Source: Candidatus Peregrinibacteria bacterium (lineage in GTDB: Bacteria; Patescibacteriota; Gracilibacteria; UBA1369; LOWO2-01-FULL-3). Taken from it: 64,000 nt of DNA. The DNA lies in contig JAUYJL010000003.1 of assembly GCA_030688025.1 (NCBI GenBank), positions 1 through 64,000 on the forward strand, given 5' to 3'. The notes beneath the pieces are model-generated. The model saw nothing but the letters and a program-made list of their open reading frames with translations. It had not been told where the DNA came from and made no database searches. This document shows, one piece after another, positions 47,421 through 53,805 of the stretch; positions within the stretch are counted from its first letter, which is position 1; every line of letters starts with the position of its first letter. Both the position numbers and the translations under genes were made by a program.

Positions 47421-48434
47421 TTGACAGAACAAACAACATCCGAACCTCAAGGCAAAGCAAGCATTTTTCTTATCTTCGGCGAAGATAATTTTTCCTCAAA
47501 CCAAAAACTAAAATTTTACCAAGACGGATTTTCAAAAAAATACGGTGAAGACAGCAACATAGAGGCTCTCGACGGGAAAAAACTCGACATCAAAAACTTC
47601 GAAACTGACCTGCAATCACTCCCCTTTCTGTCAGAAAAAAAAATGATAGTAATAAAAGATTTATTCGCAGAACGAGATGCAGAAGAGCAAAAAGAAGTGG
47701 CAAAAATAATAGAAAAAACTCCTGAATTTTGCGTATTGATTTTCTACGAAACAGCAAACGTCAAAAAAACGTTATCATTGTATAAAAAAATTGCACAAAT
47801 AGGAAAAATAGAAGTATTCCCTGCCCTTTCTCCTCAAGAAAGTGCCCAATGGATAATGAAAAAAGCAAAACAAGAAAATATAAAAATATCCATCATCACG
47901 GCAAAAATATTAGCAGACCGCGTTTCAGGAACGCTCTGGACCCTCACGAACGAATACGAAAAATTAAAAACATTCGCAAACGGCGAGGAAATCACAAAAG
48001 CGATGGTTGAAGAATTAGTCCTGCCAAACATCTCAGCATCAATTTTCCACATGACAGATTTTATCGGTGGCAAAAAGCAAAAAGAAGCAATAAGCACATT
48101 TGAACTTATCGAAGAATCCGAAGGGAATGCCCCCCAAATATTCTTCATGATTGTCAGACATTTCAGATTGCTAATCCAAACTTTCGACATGCTAAAAAGA
48201 GGAGAATCACAACAAAGTATTATGAAAAAATTAGGAATACAACCATTCGTCGTCCCAAAAATGGCATCACAATGCAAAAATTTCACAGAAAAAGATCTAA
48301 TTGAAATTTACAAAAAATTACTTAAAATAGATACAGACTTCAAAACAGGCCAAATAAAAACTTCAGCTCAAGACAATAGTCACCACAAACTCGCAATAGA
48401 AAAATTCATAATTGATTGCTGTAAGAAAAACTAA
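47421..48434 (+). CDS. holA: DNA polymerase III subunit delta
   Basis: Opens the sliding clamp as part of the clamp loader. Seen in 337 aa: IFLIFGEDNFSSNQKLKFY at the N-terminus, LPFLSEKKMIVIKDL, ILIFYETANVKKTLSLYKKI-like Rossmann part, then the all-helical ALSPQESAQWIMKKAKQE...RVSGTLWTLTNEYEKL and a C-terminal helical collar (FFMIVRHFRLLIQTFDML). All three HolA domains are recognisable. The start codon is TTG at 47421; no ATG occurs before the conserved part. A bulged hairpin begins directly after its stop. Confidence 0.92.
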   Translation: MTEQTTSEPQGKASIFLIFGEDNFSSNQKLKFYQDGFSKKYGEDSNIEALDGKKLDIKNFETDLQSLPFLSEKKMIVIKDLFAERDAEEQKEVAKIIEKTPEFCVLIFYETANVKKTLSLYKKIAQIGKIEVFPALSPQESAQWIMKKAKQENIKISIITAKILADRVSGTLWTLTNEYEKLKTFANGEEITKAMVEELVLPNISASIFHMTDFIGGKKQKEAISTFELIEESEGNAPQIFFMIVRHFRLLIQTFDMLKRGESQQSIMKKLGIQPFVVPKMASQCKNFTEKDLIEIYKKLLKIDTDFKTGQIKTSAQDNSHHKLAIEKFIIDCCKKN

Positions 48435-48479
48435 TTGTTAAAATCTACTTCGTAAATTTGTCGTAGAGTTTTACAACAA
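48435..48479 (+). other. Bulged hairpin directly after holA stop
   Basis: TTGTTAAAATCTAC (48435-48448) pairs with a stretch at 48463-48479 through 14 bp with two small bulges. No T-run follows. It may mark the end of the holA transcript or be unrelated to termination. The rest of the gap to the next gene (to 48563) shows nothing clear. Confidence 0.4.
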
Positions 48480-48563
48480 GATTTCGACAAATCCAAGAAA
48501 ACCGCGGGAAAAAGACACATTCTCAGTGCCGCAAAATCTCTATTTCATAAAATTAACACCATC

Positions 48564-49427
48564 ATGGAAAAAGAGCTTATCCAAATCCTTACAAGCCTCG
48601 GCCTTACAGATAAAGAATCCAAAGTTTATCTTGCCGCAACAGAGGCGGGCACTTCACCCGTATCGCAAATTGCGCAGAAAGCCGGCATAAACAGGGTCAC
48701 GACATACGACATCTTGGAAAAACTAAAACAACGCGGCGTAATCAGCCATTTTACGAAAAAACAAATAAAATATTTCACAGCCACAAAGCCTGAAACGCTT
48801 CTCGAAGAATTCGAAAAAAGAACAAATTCTCTTCGTATAGCATTGCCAAAACTAAAGAAACTCACGGGCGATATGTCACATCCACGAGTAAGATATTTCG
48901 AAGGACTTGAGGGCATCAAAGCCATTTATACGGACACACTCACAAGCAAAACAGAAATATTAAACTACTCAAATTCCGAAGAAATAAGAAATGCTTGGCC
49001 AAATTACGACATCGAATATGTAGAAAAAAGAGCAAAGAAGCAAATCTTCCTGAAAGGAATTTGCCAAAACGATGAATACGGCAAAAAAGTGCATGAACTA
49101 GACCAAAAATATTTCCGCGAAATGAGGCTACTCGACCCTACTCAATTCGATTTCACAAACGAAATAAATATTTACGACGACAAAGTCGCAATTATTTCAT
49201 TCAAAGATGAACTAATAGGAATGATCATAGAAAGCGCAGAAATCGCAAAAAGCCAACGTGTAATCTTCGACATGTGTTGGAAATTCTCAAAAATACTTGA
49301 TGAAGTGGAAAAATCCAAAGACATCAAAACAAAACTCCTCCAACCAATCAAAAGCACAAAAAATCTAATCGCCACCAAAGAAGAAACGGCCGAGGACATT
49401 TACAGAAAGAATCTGTCATTGTTTTAG
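48564..49427 (+). CDS. TrmB-family transcriptional regulator
   Basis: Seen in 287 aa: an N-terminal winged helix-turn-helix (LGLTDKESKVYLAATEAGTSPVSQIAQKAGINRVTTYDILEKLKQRGVI), a short coiled linker, then a C-terminal sensor-like domain (RVRYFEGLEGIKAIYTDTL...EILNYSNSEE...IYDDKVAIISFKDELIGMIIES). TrmB proteins bind sugars or other ligands and repress or activate transport and metabolic genes; they are best known in archaea. The target is unknown. The palindrome near 47297 is the only operator-like site nearby, but a link is speculative. Hairpin element C lies after the stop. Confidence 0.88.
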   Translation: MEKELIQILTSLGLTDKESKVYLAATEAGTSPVSQIAQKAGINRVTTYDILEKLKQRGVISHFTKKQIKYFTATKPETLLEEFEKRTNSLRIALPKLKKLTGDMSHPRVRYFEGLEGIKAIYTDTLTSKTEILNYSNSEEIRNAWPNYDIEYVEKRAKKQIFLKGICQNDEYGKKVHELDQKYFREMRLLDPTQFDFTNEINIYDDKVAIISFKDELIGMIIESAEIAKSQRVIFDMCWKFSKILDEVEKSKDIKTKLLQPIKSTKNLIATKEETAEDIYRKNLSLF

Positions 49428-49500
49428 AAAGGAAGAAATATATTTGAGAAAATATTACTAAAGCGTGGGAGAGCTTAGAAAAGTTCAATATAGCAGTAAA

Positions 49501-49601
49501 GAAATGGCAAAAATATTTCTGAGAGCGCATTACGTTTCATTAGATAAAAAAATACTTACGAAAAAAGAAGTCTAAGCTCTCAGGAATGTTTTTGGCATTT
49601 C
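49501..49601 (+). repeat. Hairpin element family 1, copy C
   Basis: A 26-bp stem (49501-49526 with 49576-49601) has one mismatch and two T-G pairs. The interior of 49 nt begins GCATTACGTTTCATTAG and ends AAGAAGTCTAA, matching copies A and B. The stem base GAGAGC/GCTCTC again closes the core. It lies 2 nt beyond the gatA stop, between two convergent genes. The stretch 49428-49496 contains a CTAAGCTCT motif on the other strand and may be an eroded further copy. Confidence 0.85.
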
Positions 49602-49603
49602 CT

Positions 49604-51046
49604 TTATTCTACTTGAACCTTTTCTACCACCTCCCCAACCATAAAACACCTTCCCTCTTCAAACTGCGGAGCAATGATCTGTAAACCGATTGGCAAGCCA
49701 CTTTTAGACATTCCCGCCGGAACTGCAAGCGAAGGAATACCGGCCGCACTCATAGGAATCGTCAAGGAATCAGCCATATACATCGCAAGCGGATTATCCA
49801 CAAACTCTCCAACCTTAAATGCAGGAGTTGGGCTTACAGGAGCGATCAAGACATCCACTTTCTCAAAAGCATCCGCAAAATCTTTTATAATTAAAGTCCT
49901 GACTTTTTGTCCTTTTTTATAATACGCATCGTAATAACCAGCCGACAAAACATAAGTTCCAATCATTATTCTTCTCTTTATTTCGCTTCCAAATCCTTCT
50001 CCACGAGCCGCAAAATAATATTCGACCAAATCCTCCGCTTTCTCTTTAGGCTTTTTTCCATATCGAATTCCATCAAACCTTTCCAAATTCGCAGAAAGCT
50101 CAGCCGGCATTGATACATAATAAGCCGCAATCGCATATTTCGTCATTGGCAAAGAAACTTCCACTACTTTCGCCCCTTCCTTTTCAAGTTTTTGAACAAC
50201 TTCCATTACTTTATCTGAAACCTCTTTATCAATCCCCTCCCCAAAATACTCCTTAGGAATCCCTATCTTAAGCCCTTTAACACCTTTTCCCAAAAACGAA
50301 GTATAATCCGGAACCTCTACATCAGGAGTAGTAGAATCATTCAAATCTTTTCCAGCAGTTACATTCAAAATAATAGCAGCATCTTCAACACTTTTCGCAA
50401 AATGCCCGATAGTATCCCAGCTAGAAGCCATCGCCGTAACACCACTTCTAGAAACACGACCATAAGTAACCTTCATTCCAACAACTCCGCATAGTGAAGC
50501 AGGCTGACGAATCGACCCTCCAGTATCAGTTCCCATTGCATAAATACACATATCAGCAGCAGTAGCCGCAGCGCTTCCACCGGACGAACCACCAGCAACC
50601 CTTTCGAGATCATAAGGATTTTTCGTCACACCAAAACACGAATGTTCAGTACTACTTCCACACGCAAACTCATCCATATTTGTCTTTCCAATCATCACCA
50701 TTCCCGCATTCCTAAGCTTTTTCACAACTGTCGCATCATAAGGCGGGACAAAATCTTTCAACATCGGAGAACAACACGTCGTTTTAACTCCCTTTGTATT
50801 AAAAATATCTTTCATTGCACAAGGAATTCCCATCAAAGATCCCAAATCCTCACCTTTTTTGAACCTCTTATCCATCTCTTTTGCCTCAGCCAAAGCCATT
50901 TTCTCATCCACAAAAATAAAAGCATTCAAATCTTTATTTCGCACAGAAATTTCCACCAAACAATCTTTCATCAAATCCTCACAGGAAAATTTCCCTTCTC
51001 TAAGCCCTTTTGCCGCCTCACTAATTTTAAGTTTATTTAATTGCAT
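49604..51046 (-). CDS. gatA: Asp-tRNA(Asn)/Glu-tRNA(Gln) amidotransferase subunit A
   Basis: Amidase subunit of GatCAB, which converts misacylated Glu-tRNA(Gln) or Asp-tRNA(Asn) to the correct amide form. Seen in 480 aa: catalytic Lys in IPCAMKDIF near residue 76; the Ser-rich amidase signature VAGGSSGGSAAATAADMCIYAMGTDTGGSIRQPASLCG with cis-Ser and nucleophile Ser; and IPKEYFGEG. Complete and of normal length. It overlaps gatC by 14 nt; gatB is not in the window. Its presence suggests Gln-tRNA and/or Asn-tRNA is made by the indirect route. Confidence 0.97.
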   Translation of the reverse strand: MQLNKLKISEAAKGLREGKFSCEDLMKDCLVEISVRNKDLNAFIFVDEKMALAEAKEMDKRFKKGEDLGSLMGIPCAMKDIFNTKGVKTTCCSPMLKDFVPPYDATVVKKLRNAGMVMIGKTNMDEFACGSSTEHSCFGVTKNPYDLERVAGGSSGGSAAATAADMCIYAMGTDTGGSIRQPASLCGVVGMKVTYGRVSRSGVTAMASSWDTIGHFAKSVEDAAIILNVTAGKDLNDSTTPDVEVPDYTSFLGKGVKGLKIGIPKEYFGEGIDKEVSDKVMEVVQKLEKEGAKVVEVSLPMTKYAIAAYYVSMPAELSANLERFDGIRYGKKPKEKAEDLVEYYFAARGEGFGSEIKRRIMIGTYVLSAGYYDAYYKKGQKVRTLIIKDFADAFEKVDVLIAPVSPTPAFKVGEFVDNPLAMYMADSLTIPMSAAGIPSLAVPAGMSKSGLPIGLQIIAPQFEEGRCFMVGEVVEKVQVE

Positions 51047-51323
51047 TCATCACTTTTACCTGATTACTATCAACTTCAAGCTCACTACAAGCCAAAAGTT
51101 CTTCCCTCTTAGCCTCACTCGCAACAACCTCATCCTTTCTCATTACATTCTTTAAACCCGTCACCTGACTCGTAATTTCAACTCCCTCCGTATCAACTTC
51201 CTTCAAAATATCCACATACTCAAGAACTCCGGACAGCTGTCCGGCAAACTTTTTAACCTCTTCGTCGGTTAGTTTAAGCCTTGCAAGCTTCGCTACATGT
51301 CTTACCTGTTCTTCTGTTAACAT
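51033..51323 (-). CDS. gatC: Asp-tRNA(Asn)/Glu-tRNA(Gln) amidotransferase subunit C
   Basis: Small stabilising subunit of GatCAB. Seen in 96 aa: LTEEQVRHVAKLARLKLTDEEVKKFAGQLSGVLEYVDILKEVDTEGVEITSQV, typical of GatC, with the C-terminal part that wraps around GatA. Normal length. Its 3' end overlaps the gatA start by 14 nt, so the two are translated together. Confidence 0.94.
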   Translation of the reverse strand: MLTEEQVRHVAKLARLKLTDEEVKKFAGQLSGVLEYVDILKEVDTEGVEITSQVTGLKNVMRKDEVVASEAKREELLACSELEVDSNQVKVMNAIK

Positions 51324-51399
51324 GCCAAAACTCTACAAAAAAAGTAGCCAAAAAGCAAGAACTAAGCTAAAATTCCTTCATTGACAGCCACAAACAAAA

Positions 51400-51705
51400 A
51401 TGAACACACTTCTCAACATAAAAAGAGTTTCCCTAATCTTCTTTATTGCGATAGGAATCATCCATCTCGGCTCCAGCATGCTAATCGCAAATAATATATT
51501 TTCACAAACAAGCTACATCGTAAGCAAAACAATGGAAATCCCATTCATTCTCACTGGAATGATGTACGGACTATGTTCCCTCAGAATATCCCTCACCAAT
51601 CCGGAAGAACCCCACAAAACACTGGACATTTTCCTGATATCATTGATAATAATCACCTTGGTCGCACTAATAATCATAAATCTAGCAATTCCAACAATTT
51701 TATAA
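51400..51705 (+). CDS. Small membrane protein, 101 aa
   Basis: Three hydrophobic helices are seen: VSLIFFIAIGIIHLGSSMLI, IPFILTGMMYGLCSLRI and LDIFLISLIIITLVALIIINLAI, with a short loop SLTNPEEPHKTLD between the last two. No family recognised. It precedes the nucleotidyltransferase gene by 22 nt on the same strand. There is no clear promoter; a TAAAAT lies about 30 nt upstream. Confidence 0.7.
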   Translation: MNTLLNIKRVSLIFFIAIGIIHLGSSMLIANNIFSQTSYIVSKTMEIPFILTGMMYGLCSLRISLTNPEEPHKTLDIFLISLIIITLVALIIINLAIPTIL

Positions 51706-51727
51706 GCAGAAAATTTTAAAAAAATAA

Positions 51728-52207
51728 ATGCAAAACGAAAAAGAAAAAAAATTGGTAATGGTCTTCGGAACATTTGATTACCTGCATGCCGGTCACGAAA
51801 ATCTCTTTTCACAAGCACGCGAGCTTGGTGACGAAATCATCGCAATAATAGCGCGCGACAACACAGTAAGAACAATCAAAGGCGCTCTTCCCGACCACAA
51901 CGAAAAAGAAAGAATGAAAGCTCTCGAAGAAACATCTTGGGCGGACAAAGTAGTTTTAGGCGACACAAAAGACAAAACAAAAGTGATAAAAAATTACAAA
52001 CCCGACATTATCGCGCTTGGATACGACCAATTCGCATTCACATATCTACTCGACAAAATGATAATCGAGCTTGGACTGGAAACAAAAATCGTCAGACTAA
52101 AGCCATATCGTCCTGATATGTACAAATCTTCAATAATTAAATATAATCTCTCAGAGAATAAACAAACCCCTCATGAAACAAATACCCTCATCACTCAACC
52201 TAATTAA
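51728..52207 (+). CDS. Cytidylyltransferase-family protein, FAD synthase (RibL)-like
   Basis: Seen in 159 aa: the nucleotidyltransferase HxGH motif in FGTFDYLHAGHENLF near residue 14-28, LGDEIIAIIARDNTVRTIKGALP, VVLGDTKDKTKVIKNYKPDIIALGYDQF and the second motif KSSIIK near 140. The IARD, KG.LP and LGYDQ pieces resemble archaeal FMN adenylyltransferase RibL; the same fold also makes CDP-glycerol and CDP-alcohols. With a stand-alone riboflavin kinase at 26649, FAD synthesis is a reasonable guess. The last ~12 codons overlap ftsX by 35 nt. Confidence 0.8.
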   Translation: MQNEKEKKLVMVFGTFDYLHAGHENLFSQARELGDEIIAIIARDNTVRTIKGALPDHNEKERMKALEETSWADKVVLGDTKDKTKVIKNYKPDIIALGYDQFAFTYLLDKMIIELGLETKIVRLKPYRPDMYKSSIIKYNLSENKQTPHETNTLITQPN

Positions 52208-53096
52208 ACGCGGTTTTTCGCTCGCAGTTTCAAATGTATGGAGAAATAAATTTTTATCAGTAGCCGTAATATTTGTAATAGCGGTTATTTTGCTGATCTT
52301 CAACACAATTTTACTTGTAAACTTCATCTCACAAGACGCACTTTCAGATTTAAATAAAAAAATAGATATCGTCGCCTACCTCAAAGAAAGCACCTCCTAC
52401 GAACAAGTAATTTCAATAACAAACGATTTAAAAAACATTGAAGGAGTAGAAAGTGCCACATACTTTTCAAAAGAAGACGCTCTTGCCCAAATCAACAAAT
52501 TACATCCGGACATCTCGGGCGCCTTTGAAAAATACAACCTCGGAAATCCGCTTCCTGCAAGCATAAACATAAAAACCATACATCCAAAATATTACAAAAC
52601 CGTAACAGAATTTTTATCACAAGAAAAATACAGCACCTACCTTTCAAACTTTGAAGCGAACAGTTCCGAAAACGCATCACTCATCACAAGCGCCGCACAA
52701 AATCTCGTAAAAATCACAAATTTCGCAGGCCAAATCATATTCTGGCTCATTGCAATTTTCATAGTCGGAGGCGCACTAATCATCCTAAACGCAATCCAAA
52801 TCACGATTTTTAATCGCAAAAAAGAAATCGAAGTAATGAAACTCGTTGGCGCATCTTATTCTTTCATCAGACTTCCATTCATCATAGAAAGCATAATTTA
52901 TGGACTTCTTGCAATTGTCCTAAGCCTTGGAATGTTCGCATTAATCACACAAAAAATCGACATCTCATCATATGGAATTTCAATGACATTCCAAAATTCT
53001 GAAATCATCAAAATAATCATAGGCGAAATTCTGGCAACAATCGCATTAAGCGTAACAAGTTCTCTAATCGCAGTACACGAATATCTAAATCAGTAA
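52173..53096 (+). CDS. ftsX: Cell division protein FtsX
   Basis: Membrane subunit of FtsEX, which couples division to cell-wall hydrolase activation. Seen in 307 aa: one N-terminal membrane helix (FLSVAVIFVIAVILLIFNTILLV), an outside domain with IDIVAYLKESTSYEQV and ATYFSKEDALAQINKLHPDI, then three membrane helices with the IFNRKKEIEVMKLVGASYSFIRLPFIIESIIYGLLAI signature. ftsE is not adjacent. The ATG lies inside the end of the preceding gene (35-nt overlap), and I see no later start that keeps the first helix. Confidence 0.93.
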   Translation: MKQIPSSLNLIKRGFSLAVSNVWRNKFLSVAVIFVIAVILLIFNTILLVNFISQDALSDLNKKIDIVAYLKESTSYEQVISITNDLKNIEGVESATYFSKEDALAQINKLHPDISGAFEKYNLGNPLPASINIKTIHPKYYKTVTEFLSQEKYSTYLSNFEANSSENASLITSAAQNLVKITNFAGQIIFWLIAIFIVGGALIILNAIQITIFNRKKEIEVMKLVGASYSFIRLPFIIESIIYGLLAIVLSLGMFALITQKIDISSYGISMTFQNSEIIKIIIGEILATIALSVTSSLIAVHEYLNQ

Positions 53097-53683
53097 CCAC
53101 AAAATGCATAATTTTAGGTCACAAGAATATCGGAGAATCCGATAGACTTGTTTATTTATATTCGGAAGAATTAGGCAAAATAAAAGCATACGCAAAAGGA
53201 GGAAGAAAAATTTTAAGCAAATTCATAGGACACATCGAAACCCTAAACATCGCAGAAGTCTCACTTTATTTCGGCCCACAAAGCATAATCATCACAGAAA
53301 TTTCCAGCAACGAAACCCTCCTCAAGAAAGCTGAAAAACTTGAAACTTTTCAAAGCGCATTAAAAATCGCAGAGATCGCAAACGCCTTACTTTTCGAAGA
53401 ACAAAAATACGATAACCTCATAAGCCTGATGAGAAAAGCCATCATGCATTTGATAACATCAAAAAAACCACACTTGATTTACACCGCATTCGCGATAAAA
53501 CTTATGGACAAACTTGGAATCGTTCCGGACTTCAAAGACAGCACAATGCACATTTCAGATAAATACATCAAATTTTTCGAATTCATAAAAGCAAAAACCT
53601 TCACAGAAATAGAAAAAATAAAAACAACAAAAGAAGAAGACACTTATATCTCAAAATATCTCAATAAATTATTGGATTTCTAA
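53093..53683 (+). CDS. recO: DNA repair protein RecO, no standard start codon
   Basis: RecO loads RecA with RecF/RecR. The frame from 53003 to the TAA at 53681 translates into a RecO N-terminal domain: VTTKCIILGHKNIGESDRL, VYLYSEELGKIKAYAKGGRK, FIGHIETLNIAEVSLYFG, then a helical C-terminal half. The first ATG in this frame is at 53429, well inside the protein, and no GTG or TTG lies upstream. The conserved Thr-x-x-Ile-Ile-Leu begins about residue 3 if counting starts at 53093. ATA 53081, GTA 53093 or an assembly indel near ATG 53104 (one base out of frame) are possible. About 196 aa, shorter than usual (~240), without a clear zinc motif. Start shown is approximate. Confidence 0.85.
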   Translation, partial: VTTKCIILGHKNIGESDRLVYLYSEELGKIKAYAKGGRKILSKFIGHIETLNIAEVSLYFGPQSIIITEISSNETLLKKAEKLETFQSALKIAEIANALLFEEQKYDNLISLMRKAIMHLITSKKPHLIYTAFAIKLMDKLGIVPDFKDSTMHISDKYIKFFEFIKAKTFTEIEKIKTTKEEDTYISKYLNKLLDF

Positions 53684-53805
53684 GGAACCTCCGAAAAACA
53701 TGTATTGTTGCGTCAACTTTGTCGCCCCCTCCTCGCCGTACGAATTAGTACGGCTATGTCGGGAGCTCCTTGTTTCCTTACACTACATTGTTTTTCAGAG
53801 GTTCC
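53684..53805 (-). repeat. Hairpin element family 2, copy D2
   Basis: Exactly fills the gap between the recO TAA and the rel TAG (convergent genes). Outer stem of about 21 bp (53684-53704 with 53784-53805; one G-U on the minus strand and one bulge). Inside is a second perfect 7-bp hairpin GCCGTAC/GTACGGC with a 6-nt loop. About 55 nt on the minus strand match copy D1 closely. Confidence 0.85.

Noticed and set aside
49501-49601. Plain rho-independent terminator for the TrmB gene or gatA
   Set aside because: No T-run follows the stem on either strand, and the ~50-nt interior is conserved with two other loci.
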